Notes: a model not told the origin generated them from the sequence alone. Shown: positions 8,627 through 18,300, counted from the first letter of the stretch. The stretch: DNA of 38,022 bases from an uncultured Eubacteriales bacterium (GCA_900315605.1 OMZU01000026.1:1-38022); one strand, 5' to 3'. A program made the numbers and translations.

Positions 8627-10126
8627 TTATTCGGGTTTACCCCAATTATTGACAGAGAGCCAATAATACAATGCAAAAGTTGCAATTACAAATACAGAAA
8701 GAATAATAACTGCGGGAAGTGTTGAGCCGGTCTGGATTATTCCGTTATTATTTTCAGGTGCGGATATGCCGTCGGGAGTGCTGTCGGGAGTAGCTTCTTC
8801 AGGCGTTGAAACGAGCTTTGTTTCTTTATTGTCACCGTTGTCTGTTGCAGGAATAGTAGTGGCTTCTGTATTGTTCTCGGTCGGTACTGTTGTGTCGGGC
8901 TCGGTCGGTACTGTGTCAGGCTCAGTAACCGGTTCGGTTTCAATAATTTCGTGTACGCCTTCGATAGCAGGAATCACAAAGCTGAGTTGAACGGGTTCTA
9001 CATCTCCGGTCTGATCGGATTTTGCGTTTACGATCACCTTAACGGATTGTTCGTTTTCGGAAGGCTCTGCGGTGAGCACCCATGAATCCTGAACGATGCC
9101 CGAACCTGTTGCCAGGGATGAGTAATTTTTGCTTGTGATTCCGTCAGAAGTTTTTACACCATCGGGAAGCTGAAGCGAGACTTCAACATTTGAAAGGTCA
9201 AATAAACCTGTGTTCTGTAAAAAACTCATAACAGAAATATTTTCGTAGCCTGTACCTTCTTCGTTGATCGCAAATTCTCCTGCGCTTTTATTTGCGCCCA
9301 GCGCAAGTTCTGTGTTTGCGCTTATATCAATAGAACTGAGACCGTAGTATGTGCGGCAGGTGAGCGACTGTCCCGGAGCAAGCGTTCTTTCTTTCCAAAT
9401 CGCATTAACAGTGCTGTCACCAAGCGATAGGTCTGTGTCAACGTTGGGTATAAGATCGGGTGTGTCTGAAACAAAGTAATTTGTAAACTGAACTATGTCA
9501 GGCTTTGCGTTGCCGGGCAGGAATGTACCGGCTGTTACGATCTTCGGTTCAGTAAGACTGTCAAATGTATTGTAAGACAGCGGAACTTCACTGCCGTTGA
9601 GCTGAATTCTTTTTGTAACCTCACCTACTCCCGATACACGGTAGGGAGCATAGTCATTTTCGCCAAGCATGGTATCCAGCATAATACGCGAACCAACACT
9701 GTGATCTACCGTATCGCTGTTTTTGTTGATAATAGTGATCTCAACTGTATCCTCTTTGCCGGTTACTGTGTTGCCTACAATTCTAAGTGTAACAGTAATA
9801 TCAGTATTATTGTATTGACCGTTCATTGTAAAGGTTTTTGTAGATTCATTTATATCACAGTCGGAAAAATATAAATCATTTGAGTTTCCGTCTACAGAAG
9901 AAATGAACCTTGAGGTGCAATCATACAAAAGGTGTTTGCCCTGAGAATCTGAAAGCGCAAATCTTGAAGCGGAAAATGAATTGTTTACAAAAACATCAAT
10001 ATTTCCGTTTTTCATATGATTGCCGTCAACCGTAACATTTTCAGCCGAAACAGCAATTGCGGATGAAGAAGCAGCCAACACTAACGCAGCCGTGCAGACT
10101 CCAACCTTTTTTAACAGTGTGTTCAT
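8627..10126 (-). CDS. Secreted surface protein with C-terminal anchor
   Basis: 499 residues from the ATG at 10126. That start has AAGGAGAG upstream, and an earlier in-frame ATG falls inside the promoter. Residues 1-28 are a signal peptide (MNTLLKKVGVCTAALVLAAS, cut near AVSA). The body (about 30-400) is beta-rich, with the segment VGSRIMLDTMLGENDYAP and no cysteine-rich or catalytic motif I recognise. A Thr/Pro/Glu spacer (about 405-465) with repeated TEPDT units precedes IIQTGST, a hydrophobic helix and a short tail. That end resembles a sortase-like or membrane anchor, but the motif is IQTG, not LPxTG. Probable wall-spanning display protein; no dockerin or cohesin seen and the ligand is unknown. 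Confidence 0.75.
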   Translation of the reverse strand: MNTLLKKVGVCTAALVLAASSSAIAVSAENVTVDGNHMKNGNIDVFVNNSFSASRFALSDSQGKHLLYDCTSRFISSVDGNSNDLYFSDCDINESTKTFTMNGQYNNTDITVTLRIVGNTVTGKEDTVEITIINKNSDTVDHSVGSRIMLDTMLGENDYAPYRVSGVGEVTKRIQLNGSEVPLSYNTFDSLTEPKIVTAGTFLPGNAKPDIVQFTNYFVSDTPDLIPNVDTDLSLGDSTVNAIWKERTLAPGQSLTCRTYYGLSSIDISANTELALGANKSAGEFAINEEGTGYENISVMSFLQNTGLFDLSNVEVSLQLPDGVKTSDGITSKNYSSLATGSGIVQDSWVLTAEPSENEQSVKVIVNAKSDQTGDVEPVQLSFVIPAIEGVHEIIETEPVTEPDTVPTEPDTTVPTENNTEATTIPATDNGDNKETKLVSTPEEATPDSTPDGISAPENNNGIIQTGSTLPAVIILSVFVIATFALYYWLSVNNWGKPE

Positions 10127-10159
10127 AGTTAATATCTCTCCTTTTTTGAACATTAATAT

Positions 10160-10188
10160 ATTATACATAGAATTTTCAAAAAAATCAA
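10160..10188 (-). promoter_or_regulatory. Promoter of the surface-protein gene
   Basis: Minus-strand TTGATT (10188-10183), a 17-bp spacer and a perfect TATAAT (10165-10160). The -10 ends 34 bp before the ATG at 10126, which excludes the longer reading frame. Confidence 0.7.
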
Positions 10189-10320
10189 GTGTACAAAGTA
10201 TATTTAATATTTTTTATCTTTTGTTCATATTTACTGCTAAATTTTTCTTTTTTTTGACACTTTATGATTCGGCATATTGAAATATGAATAAGCTTTGAGA
10301 AAAATAATATAGGGCATCTC

Positions 10321-10435
10321 TAATACTAAACTCAAATAAAAAATAGACAATCTTTGCGGTCTATTTTCCGCAATACTTCGTTGTCGTCCTTGCAAGGCGA
10401 CAGCCTTGCGGCGTCCTTATCTGAGATTAGTATAA
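10321..10435. mobile_element. MITE-like element, 115 bp, with 19-bp imperfect terminal inverted repeats
   Basis: The left end (10321-10339) and the reverse complement of the right end (10417-10435) agree at 16 of 19 positions and share ATACTAA, CTCA and ATAA. The interior holds TTGCGGTCTATTTTCCGCAA (a hairpin) and a GCAAGGCGACAGCCTTGC palindrome. It encodes nothing. No clear target-site duplication is visible, so mobility is inferred from structure alone. Confidence 0.5.
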
Positions 10436-10446
10436 AAATACGAAAA

Positions 10447-10494
10447 AATCGGGAACAAAGGCGTATTTCAAATACGCCCCTTGTTCCCGATTGT
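10447..10494 (-). terminator. Long perfect hairpin terminator after rny
   Basis: ATCGGGAACAA, GGCGTATTT and their complements form a stem of about 20 bp with a very short loop and one bulged region; minus-strand transcripts then read TTTTTTCG. The CGGGAACAAAGGCGTATT arm resembles the arm of the family A repeats, suggesting a common source. Confidence 0.7.
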
Positions 10495-10515
10495 TAAGTT
10501 TTAGCTTAAATATAA

Positions 10516-12066
10516 TTATTTCGCGTAGTCGGTTGCGCGGCTTTCGCGGATGATATTCACCTTGATCTGACCCGGATAATCCAGCTCATCCTCAATCTTT
10601 TTGCAGATCTCTCTTGCAAGCGGAACCATGCGTTCGTCGTTGACAACCTCCGGCTTGACCATTACTCTGACCTCACGTCCTGCCTGGATCGCAAAGCTGC
10701 GGTCTACGCCGCCGAACGAAGAAGCGACCTCCTCAAGCTTTTGCAGTCGCTTGATATAGTTTTCAACATTCTCGCGTCTTGCTCCCGGTCTTGCGGCAGA
10801 AAGTGCGTCGGCTGCCTGAACCAGGCACGCAACGATAGTTTTTGCTTCAACGTCGCCGTGGTGAGCATGGATCGCGTGAATGACCGCGTCGCTTTCCTTA
10901 TATTTTCTGGCAAGATCGACGCCGATCTGGATATGTGTTCCCTCAACCTCATGGTCAATGGATTTTCCGATATCATGCAGCAGTCCGGCGCGCTTTGCGA
11001 TAGTCGGGTCAATGCCCAGCTCGCTTGCCATCATGCCTGCAAGATACGATACCTCAAGCGAGTGATTAAGTACGTTTTGACCGTAGCTGGTGCGGTAGCG
11101 AAGTCTGCCCAAAAGCTTGACAAGCTCGGGATGAATGTTGTGGATTCCCGCCTCAAGCACGGCTCTTTCGCCCTCGCGCTTGATCGTTGCGTCAACCTCG
11201 CGCCTTGCTTTTTCAATGGTTTCTTCAATTCTTGCCGGGTGGATTCGTCCGTCTGAAATAAGTCTTTCAAGCGCGATCCTGGCAACCTCTCTTCTGACAG
11301 GCTCAAAGCACGACAGCGTGATTGCCTCCGGTGTATCGTCAATAATCAGGTCTACGCCTGTTAATGTCTCGATCGCTCTGATGTTTCTGCCCTCACGTCC
11401 GATGATTCTTCCCTTCATCTCGTCGTTAGGCAGCGGAACTACCGAAATAGTAGCCTCTGCGACCTGCTCTGCGGCAAGTCTTTGGATCGCAAGTGAAATA
11501 ACGTTGCGGGCCTTGTCGTCCGCCTCGTCCTTTAGCTGCTCCTGATACTCCATGATCTTTACGGATTTTTCATGAGCCAGCTCGTCCTCAAGCTGAGAAA
11601 GCAAATATGCCTTTGCTTGGTCGGCAGTATACCCCGAAATTTTTTCAAGCATCTCAAACTGGCTTTTCTTGAGGGTCTCAGCCTCCTCAAGCTTTTCGTC
11701 AGCCTCTTTGAGCTTTTTGGAAATCCTGTCCTCTTTTTTCTCAATATTATCGAGCTTTCGGTCAAGAGTTTCCTCTTTTTGCTGGATACGACGCTCCTGA
11801 CGCTGAACCTCCTTGCGGCGGTCGGAGATTTCCTTTTCGCTTTCGTTTCTAAAGCGGTGGACCTCCTCCTTGCCCTCCAAAACGACCTCTTTCTTTTTGG
11901 CTTCAGCCGTTTTGATAGCCTCGGCAACAATCTTTTTGGCTTCTTCTTCTGCGCTGCCGATCTCCTTTTCGGCAGTATTCTTCCTGATCTGGATACCCAG
12001 GAATATTCCGATTGCCGCGCCGATAACCAGTGCAATAATACCGATGATTATTGCAAGCAAATCCAT
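10516..12066 (-). CDS. rny: Ribonuclease Y
   Basis: 516 residues from the ATG at 12066, which has AGGAGG eight bases upstream; a GTG three codons earlier is less likely. Order: one N-terminal membrane helix (about 2-25), a long charged coiled coil (about 30-200), a KH RNA-binding domain with [15 protein letters not shown] (from about 219), and an HD domain with LLHDIGK (His364, Asp365) and HAIHAHHGD. RNase Y is the membrane-bound endonuclease that starts bulk mRNA decay in many Bacillota, cutting single-stranded A/U-rich RNA near structures. Every family domain is present. The gene stands alone, with a long leader and its own terminator. Confidence 0.97.
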   Translation of the reverse strand: MDLLAIIIGIIALVIGAAIGIFLGIQIRKNTAEKEIGSAEEEAKKIVAEAIKTAEAKKKEVVLEGKEEVHRFRNESEKEISDRRKEVQRQERRIQQKEETLDRKLDNIEKKEDRISKKLKEADEKLEEAETLKKSQFEMLEKISGYTADQAKAYLLSQLEDELAHEKSVKIMEYQEQLKDEADDKARNVISLAIQRLAAEQVAEATISVVPLPNDEMKGRIIGREGRNIRAIETLTGVDLIIDDTPEAITLSCFEPVRREVARIALERLISDGRIHPARIEETIEKARREVDATIKREGERAVLEAGIHNIHPELVKLLGRLRYRTSYGQNVLNHSLEVSYLAGMMASELGIDPTIAKRAGLLHDIGKSIDHEVEGTHIQIGVDLARKYKESDAVIHAIHAHHGDVEAKTIVACLVQAADALSAARPGARRENVENYIKRLQKLEEVASSFGGVDRSFAIQAGREVRVMVKPEVVNDERMVPLAREICKKIEDELDYPGQIKVNIIRESRATDYAK

Positions 12067-12297
12067 TTCTGACACCTCCTAAATCAAATTTGTTTCAGTA
12101 GTTTTTTCAAAATTAAAAATCAATCAAACATGCTTTAGGAAGCCGTTACTAGATATTATTCAATTTTCAATTGTCATTTTTTAAAAGATTTTAAATAATT
12201 TTAAATATTTTTAAAATAGTAAAAAGCTTTGAAACAGCAAATAAAAGTTATAAAAATATCTATATATAACGGCTCAATAAAGAGTCTGATTAAAATG

Positions 12298-12326
12298 CAG
12301 GGGCATGACAACAACTGCCCCTTTGC
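12298..12326 (-). other. Hairpin in the rny leader
   Basis: GGGGCA and TGCCCC pair across a 10-nt loop, with outer GCA/TGC pairs, about 30 nt downstream of the predicted rny start point. On the minus strand it is followed by ATTTTAAT, so it could be a weak attenuator or a stabilising 5' structure. Confidence 0.4.
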
Positions 12327-12356
12327 GAAAGCATTTTTATACAACGCTTCCTATCT

Positions 12357-12385
12357 ATTTTATAACAACATTCTATGCTTGTCAA
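12357..12385 (-). promoter_or_regulatory. Promoter for rny giving a leader of about 285 nt
   Basis: Minus-strand TTGACA (12385-12380), exactly 17 bp, then TAAAAT (12362-12357). The next 285 nt before the rny ATG hold a GGGGCA/TGCCCC hairpin near 12298-12322 and long A/T-rich tracts (12160-12220), and no gene. Confidence 0.6.
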
Positions 12386-12414
12386 GATTAAGTGTTGTTT
12401 TTTTGCAAATGATT

Positions 12415-12446
12415 AATTGTCCAAAAGAACGATATTATGGACAATT
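12415..12446. promoter_or_regulatory. Inverted repeat, candidate operator between rny and gapA
   Basis: AATTGTCCA (12415-12423) and TGGACAATT (12438-12446) are perfect 9-bp inverted arms 14 bp apart. The site is upstream of both divergent promoters: 30 bp from the rny -35 and about 105 bp from the gapA -35. The regulator is unknown. Confidence 0.4.
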
Positions 12447-12550
12447 TGCCGGTCACGGCAGAAAGATTAACAAAAGCAAGAGGAAATTTCGCAGAAAATT
12501 CTCTGTTTTGACCAAAAGACAAAAAATCTCGTTAATATTTTATCAAACTA

Positions 12551-12579
12551 TTGAAGAAATGAAAAAAATGTAATATAAT
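12551..12579 (+). promoter_or_regulatory. gapA promoter
   Basis: TTGAAG (12551-12556), 17 bp, TATAAT (12574-12579), with the start codon 34 bp downstream. The upstream 12447-12550 is AT-rich and holds no gene. Confidence 0.75.
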
Positions 12580-12612
12580 ATATTTATCTTAATTTTAGGA
12601 GGATATACTATT

Positions 12613-13644
12613 ATGTCAGTAAAAGTTGCAATTAACGGCTTTGGCCGTATCGGTCGTCTCGCTTTCAGACAGATGTTCGGCGCAGAGGGCTATGAGGTAG
12701 TAGCTATCAACGATCTTACAGATCCCAAGATGCTCGCTAACCTTCTTAAGTACGACACAGCTCAGAAGGGCTATTGCGGTACAATCGGTGAGAATCTCCA
12801 CACTGTTGAGGCAGGCGAGAATTCTATCATCGTTGACGGCAAGGAGATCACAATCTACGCTAAGCCAAACGCTGCTGAGCTTCCCTGGGGCGAGCTGGGC
12901 GTTGACGTAGTTCTTGAGTGCACAGGCTTCTATTGTTCAAAAGAGAAGAGCCAGGCTCACATTGACGCAGGCGCAAAGAAGGTTGTTATTTCTGCTCCTG
13001 CAGGCAAGGATCTTCCTACAATTGTATACAGCGTAAACGAAAACGTTCTCACAGCTGACGACAAGATCATTTCTGCTGCTTCCTGCACAACCAACTGTCT
13101 TGCTCCAATGGCTGACACACTCAACAAGTACGCTCCTATCCAGAGCGGTATCATGAGCACTATCCACGCTTACACAGGCGATCAGATGATCCTTGACGGT
13201 CCTCACAGAAAGGGCGACCTCAGACGTGCAAGAGCCGGTGCTGCAAACATCGTTCCTAACTCAACAGGTGCTGCAAAGGCAATCGGTCTTGTAATCCCCG
13301 AGCTCGACGGCAAGCTCATCGGTTCAGCTCAGCGTGTTCCTGTTCCCACAGGTTCAACAACTATCCTCACAGCAGTTGTTAAGGGCACAGACGTTACAGT
13401 TGAGGGCATCAACGCTGCTATGAAGGCTGCTGCTTCCGAGTCTTTCGGCTACAACGAGGATCCAATCGTTTCCTCCGACGTAATCGGCATGAAGTTCGGT
13501 TCACTCTTTGACGCTACTCAGACAATGGTTTCAAAGATCGCCGACGATCTCTATGAGGTTCAGGTTGTTTCATGGTACGACAACGAGAACTCATACACAA
13601 GCCAGATGGTAAGAACAATCAAGTATTTTGCTGAACTCGGCTGA
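12613..13644 (+). CDS. gapA: Glyceraldehyde-3-phosphate dehydrogenase
   Basis: 343 residues. It oxidises glyceraldehyde 3-phosphate to 1,3-bisphosphoglycerate with NAD in the glycolytic trunk. Seen: the N-terminal Rossmann motif INGFGRIGR, the active-site SCTTNCLAP with catalytic Cys158, the base His185 in TIHAYTGDQ, and the C-terminal [15 protein letters not shown] precedes the ATG. Codon use is strongly biased (AAG, GTT, ACA, GCT) compared with neighbours, as in the ribosomal genes, which implies very high expression. It is monocistronic between its own promoter and terminator rather than in a pgk-tpi operon. Confidence 0.98.
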   Translation: MSVKVAINGFGRIGRLAFRQMFGAEGYEVVAINDLTDPKMLANLLKYDTAQKGYCGTIGENLHTVEAGENSIIVDGKEITIYAKPNAAELPWGELGVDVVLECTGFYCSKEKSQAHIDAGAKKVVISAPAGKDLPTIVYSVNENVLTADDKIISAASCTTNCLAPMADTLNKYAPIQSGIMSTIHAYTGDQMILDGPHRKGDLRRARAGAANIVPNSTGAAKAIGLVIPELDGKLIGSAQRVPVPTGSTTILTAVVKGTDVTVEGINAAMKAAASESFGYNEDPIVSSDVIGMKFGSLFDATQTMVSKIADDLYEVQVVSWYDNENSYTSQMVRTIKYFAELG

Positions 13645-13650
13645 TAAATG

Positions 13651-13735
13651 AGCTAAATTCGCTTTCGCGAGCTAAATTTGCTTCGCAAGCTATATGGCGA
13701 ATTTAATTTAGCTTTGCGGTTTACAAAGCGAAGCT
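13651..13735. repeat. Self-complementary repeat after gapA
   Basis: GAGCTAAATTCGC recurs as AGCTAAATTTGC and then inverted as GCGAATTTAATTTAGC, with short GCTTTCGCGAGC and GCTTCGCAAGC hairpins inside. It could fold as a cruciform or a stable mRNA 3' structure. No coding content. Confidence 0.55.
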
Positions 13736-13754
13736 TAGTAAAAACTGATTTAAT

Positions 13755-13784
13755 AAAAGCTCGGTCATTGACCGAGCTTTTTTG
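13755..13784 (+). terminator. gapA terminator
   Basis: AAAAGCTCGGTCA pairs with TGACCGAGCTTTT, forming a nearly perfect stem ending in TTTTTT. It stops only about 30 bp before the start of the antiporter gene. Confidence 0.85.
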
Positions 13785-13812
13785 CGGATTTTCTTGAAAT
13801 GGATATGATTTT

Positions 13813-15003
13813 GTGAACACAATAGAAATATTTAAGGATTTGGCGATAATCATAATCGCGGCAAAGCTGTTTGGGCTTCTTGCCCGAAAGCTCAGAGCAC
13901 CGCAGGTCGTGGGCGAGATCGTTGCCGGACTGCTGATCGGACCCAGCGTGCTCGGGATCGTTCAGCTCAACGATTTTCTGAGCCAGGCGGCGGAGATCGG
14001 AGTTATCCTGCTGATGTTCTCAGCCGGCTTGGGAACAAACCTCAAGGATCTGCTCAAAACGGGGCCAAAGGCTCTTGCCATAGCCTGCGCAGGCGTGGCT
14101 GTTCCGCTCTTGGGCGGCACCCTGCTTTATATGGGCTTTTACGGCGCGGCTCCCTGGGGCAGTGAAAAATTCTTTACCGCGGTGTTTATCGGCGTGATAA
14201 TGACCGCCACGAGCGTCAGCATCACGGTTGAAACGCTCAAGGAGCTGGGAAAGCTCAAGAGCGAGATCGGAACAACGATCCTCAACGCCGCGATAATCGA
14301 CGACGTTATCGGAATTTTGGTGCTGACCTTTGTTATCGGCTTCAAAAACCCCGAGGCAAATCCCGGTTGGGTCGCTTTGAGCACGGTCTTGTTCTTCATC
14401 ACGGCGGTTGTTGTGGGCTTCATCATCTACAAGCTGTTCAAATTTTTTGACAAGCGGTATCCGCGCACAAGGCGTATCCCGATAATGGCTCTCGCGCTTT
14501 GCTTTGGCTTTGCTTATATTGCCGAGAAATTTTTCGGGATAGCCGACATCACCGGCGCGTATGTTGCCGGTATAGTGCTCTGCTCGCTCAGAGACGCGGT
14601 CTATATCGAAGAAAAGCTGGACATCAACTCCTATATGATTTTCGGACCGATCTTCTTTGCGAGCATCGGACTTAAAACCAATTTGGACAATCTGTCGCTT
14701 GATCTGGTGCTGTTTTCGCTGTGCTTTGTTGCGGTCGCGCTGGTCACCAAAATCATCGGCTGCGGCTTGACTTCCCGGCTGTGCCGCTTTGGCTGGGGAG
14801 ATTCGCTCAAGATCGGCGTCGGCATGATGACGCGCGGCGAGGTCGCGCTGATAGTGGCGCAAAAGGGCTTGGCAGTCGGCATGATAGAATCCTCGTACTT
14901 CACCTCGGTCATCCTCTTGATAATAGTTTCAAGCATCGTGACCCCGATCGTGCTAAAGCTGCTGTATTCGCGCGATTCCAAAACCGCTTTATCGCAGACT
15001 TAA
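13813..15003 (+). CDS. CPA2-family cation:proton antiporter
   Basis: 396 residues, about 12 hydrophobic segments and no C-terminal TrkA-N or TrkA-C nucleotide-binding domain, so it is a membrane-only Kef/NapA-like exchanger. The transport-site pair Asp163-Asp164 in AAIIDDVIGIL is the DD/ND motif typical of electrogenic Na+/H+ exchangers of this superfamily, and ITGAYVAGIVL matches the conserved helix after it. The start appears to be the GTG at 13813, with only a weak GGAT upstream; no promoter was found in the short gap after the gapA terminator. Substrate (Na+, K+ or other) cannot be told from sequence. Confidence 0.88.
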   Translation: MNTIEIFKDLAIIIIAAKLFGLLARKLRAPQVVGEIVAGLLIGPSVLGIVQLNDFLSQAAEIGVILLMFSAGLGTNLKDLLKTGPKALAIACAGVAVPLLGGTLLYMGFYGAAPWGSEKFFTAVFIGVIMTATSVSITVETLKELGKLKSEIGTTILNAAIIDDVIGILVLTFVIGFKNPEANPGWVALSTVLFFITAVVVGFIIYKLFKFFDKRYPRTRRIPIMALALCFGFAYIAEKFFGIADITGAYVAGIVLCSLRDAVYIEEKLDINSYMIFGPIFFASIGLKTNLDNLSLDLVLFSLCFVAVALVTKIIGCGLTSRLCRFGWGDSLKIGVGMMTRGEVALIVAQKGLAVGMIESSYFTSVILLIIVSSIVTPIVLKLLYSRDSKTALSQT

Positions 15004-15030
15004 TGTAAAAATCACAACGTAAATATAAAA

Positions 15031-15072
15031 ACGCTCTTTGATAAGCAAATCCGCTTATCAAGGGGTGTTTTG
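15031..15072 (+). terminator. Antiporter gene terminator
   Basis: TTGATAAGC and GCTTATCAA form a perfect 9-bp stem around AAATCC, extended by ACGCTC/GGGGTGT pairs, then TTTTGTG. Confidence 0.75.
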
Positions 15073-15104
15073 TGTATTGTTACAAAAATTACCGCGGTAT
15101 ATTA

Positions 15105-15133
15105 TTGAAACTGTAGATTGAATATGGTATAAT
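15105..15133 (+). promoter_or_regulatory. Promoter of the leader RNA and LRR-dockerin gene
   Basis: TTGAAA (15105-15110), 17 bp, perfect TATAAT (15128-15133). The predicted start near 15140 coincides with the first base of the long leader helix. Confidence 0.75.
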
Positions 15134-15140
15134 TTAGATT

Positions 15141-15305
15141 GCCAAACAAAACTAAATTCTAACATAGATAAAGTTTGTATTTTTGTTAAAAATACAGGCT
15201 CTTCTTTCTTGTGACTTTATCTATGTTATTTGAAAGGTTTTGTTTGGCGACAATTGGAGCTGTGTTTTTGGGCGCACACTTCGGTTGTGCGCCATTTTTA
15301 TGCCC
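15141..15305 (+). ncRNA. Candidate structured 5' leader RNA (rod of nested helices plus terminator-like hairpin)
   Basis: Three nested perfect helices: P1 GCCAAACAAAAC (15141-15152) with 15237-15248; P2 AACATAGATAAAGT (15161-15174) with 15214-15227; P3 GTATTTTT/AAAAATAC (15177-15195). TAAAT/ATTTG can fill the P1-P2 loop, and an 18-nt asymmetric loop lies between P2 and P3. A GGCGCACA/TGTGCGCC hairpin with a TTCG loop and ATTTTTA follows (15271-15299). GGCGACAA (15246-15253), overlapping P1, can instead pair with TTGTGCGCC (15285-15293), so P1 and the hairpin could be alternatives. I recognise no known riboswitch class. Confidence 0.5.
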
Positions 15306-15331
15306 GGAATAAACAACAAGGAGAAACTAAA

Positions 15332-18300
15332 GTGATAAAAAAATTTAAACGTATAACAGCTATTATTTTGACATTGTTAATGGTAACAACAACATTTTTT
15401 GCAATTCCTATCAATGTCTCGGCAGAAGAAACAGCGGAATTTTCGTTAGGTGCAACAAGCGGAATAACGGGCGACTGTACTTGGAAATTAGACGACGAGG
15501 GCACGCTGACAATCAGCGGAAATGGTAAGATGGGAAATTATTATTTAGTTTGGGGAGCACCATGGGAAAGGAATATCAAAAGCGTTATTATTGAAAAAGG
15601 CGTAACAAGCATTGGTTCTTTCGCGTTCTACCGCTGCACAAGCCTTACAAACTTAACCATATCCGGCAGCGTAACAAGCATTGGTGATTACGCGTTTTCC
15701 GAATGCACAAGTCTTGCAAGTGTAACCATTCCAGACAGCGTAACGAGCATTGGTGATGATGTGTTCTACGATTGCACAAACCTTACAAGCGTAACCATTG
15801 GCGACAGCGTAACGAGCATTGGTCATTACGCGTTTTGGTTTTGCCAACGACTCTCTGATGTTTACTATGGAGGAAATGAAACACAATGGAACAAAATTGA
15901 AATTGGTACCGGGAACGATTGCTTAACCTCAGCCGTAATACATTATAACTCCTTTACCGGTACTTCAACGCCTGTAAACACAAATCCAGGTTCTTCAACG
16001 CATACAGGTACTTTGACACCTGTAAACACAAATTCAGGTTCTTCATCACAATCAAATTCTGTTTCCGTCAAAACCCCAAACAACAGCACGTTGAACGTAG
16101 AGCTTGAGAAGGATCTCTGCTTTACTGTTCCCTCAGATGTTTCCCTAATAGGCGACGAAAAAATAAAACTTGATTTATCTTTTGTACCGATAACCGCCGC
16201 GATAACGGACAATAAGATACGAATTGGAATCGGGTACAATCGCGATCTGACAAAGGACAAAGATGAACAGAATTGGAATAACTGGAAAAACTATGTAAAG
16301 GGTTATAAGGACGCTGTATCAAAGGGAAAAGGGCTTTTTGACAACATACAGAACACAAAAAAAGGAATTGCAGCTGCCGGAATGGGCACAGATTTTGATT
16401 TTGAATTCTACGGCTATTTTGAGGGTATTATTCAAAACGGTCAGGTCATAGGCTCCGGCAATGCAAAAATAAAGCTTGAAGGCGCACTTAAAAACGAATG
16501 GCAGACAGTCGTTGGTTTTGTGCCGGTTGTTATCAAGTTAAAGGGCAAAGTCGGCTTAGAAAACACCGCTTCGCTTTCTCTTAATTTTTCAACCAAAGAA
16601 CTCAGCTTTGAAAACCAGCTCGACATTACACTTCCCCAAATTACTGCATCCGCAGGAGTAGGAATTGCTCATATCGCGGATGTCAGTGTATACGGAGACG
16701 CAAAAAACGTATTCTCTATATATTCAAAACCTAAAAAGATCACCGGAACTTTGTTTGGTGAGCTTGGCGTCAGTGCAAAAGCTCTTTTTTGGTCGGCAAA
16801 GCTTCCTTTGGTAAGCGTAGGAAACGGCTCCGGTTGGACATATTATGACAGCAGCAAAAGGTCGAGTTCTTCATCTGTGGGAGCATTTGACTATGATGAT
16901 TTGGAATTTACTATTGACCGTTCCTACCTGGAAAAACAATCGGGATGGCTGTCCGGAAAATCAAAGCTCTCAAATTCTGTCGGTGCGTCAGGCTACGACG
17001 CATTTACTTACACTGCACTCCAGACAAGCATTTATGACGGCGCAGCTCCCAAGCTTGTCAAAACCAATGATGATATGATTTTAGTTTGGATCGGAGACGA
17101 TAAAACTCGCTCCGACGGCAACCAAACGGTAGTGTACTATTCTGTATATAACAGCGATTATTCGACTTGGAATGCTCCGATAGCAGTTGAAGATAACGGC
17201 ACGGCTGACTTTACACCTGATATTGCCACAGACGGAGAAAACACCTATCTCGCATGGACAGACACGAAAAGCACCTTTGACAGCGACACGGATATGAGCG
17301 AGGTCGCCGCCGCGTGCGAAATCAAGCTTGCAAAGTTTAATGCAACTACAAAGCTATTTGAAAATGTTGTTCAGCTCACCAATAACGCTACTCTTGATGT
17401 GTCGCCGAATTTGGCTATTCGCAACGGTTCTGCAAATGTGGTGTGGAAAAACAACTCGGCAAACGCATTTCTTGAAAACGCAGGAACCGAAACCGTTTAT
17501 AAGGCAACACAGACTGCAAGCGGATTCACGACAACTGAGGTTTATTCTTCTCCAAATAAAATCTACGAGCTTGTTACAGACGGCGAAAACACTGTAATTT
17601 CCGTTGACGGCGACGGCAACCTGACCGATTCGACAGACAGCGAAATATTTGCAATCAATTCACAAAATATTCCTGCAAAGCTAACGGACAACTCCTCCGG
17701 AGAAAACAACCTGGCATTCAGTAAAATCAACGGACAGACCATGCTGACTTATTTGTGCGACGGAACACTTTACAGCAGTGCTGATCTCGCAACAGTCACC
17801 GCATTAAGCGATACCGATGCATTGATTTTCGGAAAATATCAGTTTGTTGGAAACAAGCTCTTTTCTGTTGAAAGTGTGGGAGGAAGCGCAGAGATATTCT
17901 CTTACTCAATAAATGAAGAAGGACTTTGGTCTGATCCGGTTCAGGTTTCCTTCACCGATAAATATATCCGTAACCCTGCTTTCGTTGACAACAACGGTGA
18001 AATCAACTGTGTATTTCTGAACACCTCCGCTGTTATCACCGAAGAAGATGTTTTGGAAACAACTGACCTTTGTACGTCTGTTATTCCGGATTTCCACAGC
18101 ATTGAAATCATGGATATTTCTTATGACAGCGACGATATTATCCCGGGTGGGACTTTGCCAATAACGATCGCGCTTCGCAATACCGGCACAGTAAACGAGA
18201 GCACATTCAATGTAAGTGTCACGGATAAAAACGGAAGCACGGTTGCAAACACAAGTATTTCAAAGAACATCAAAAGCGGACAGACCGCGGAACTTGCAGC

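Noticed and set aside
12229-12573. A 114-codon open frame between rny and gapA
   Set aside because: It starts at TTG with no ribosome binding site, runs through the inverted repeat and the gapA promoter, and its composition is that of AT-rich spacer.
15141-15305. Known riboswitch (c-di-GMP, SAM, cobalamin or T-box)
   Set aside because: None of the conserved core sequences of those classes could be found; the structure is mainly long perfect helices.
15230-15331. N-terminal extension of the LRR-dockerin protein to 15230
   Set aside because: It would place 34 residues before a textbook signal peptide and translate through the P1 helix and terminator hairpin; the GTG at 15332 has a good ribosome binding site.
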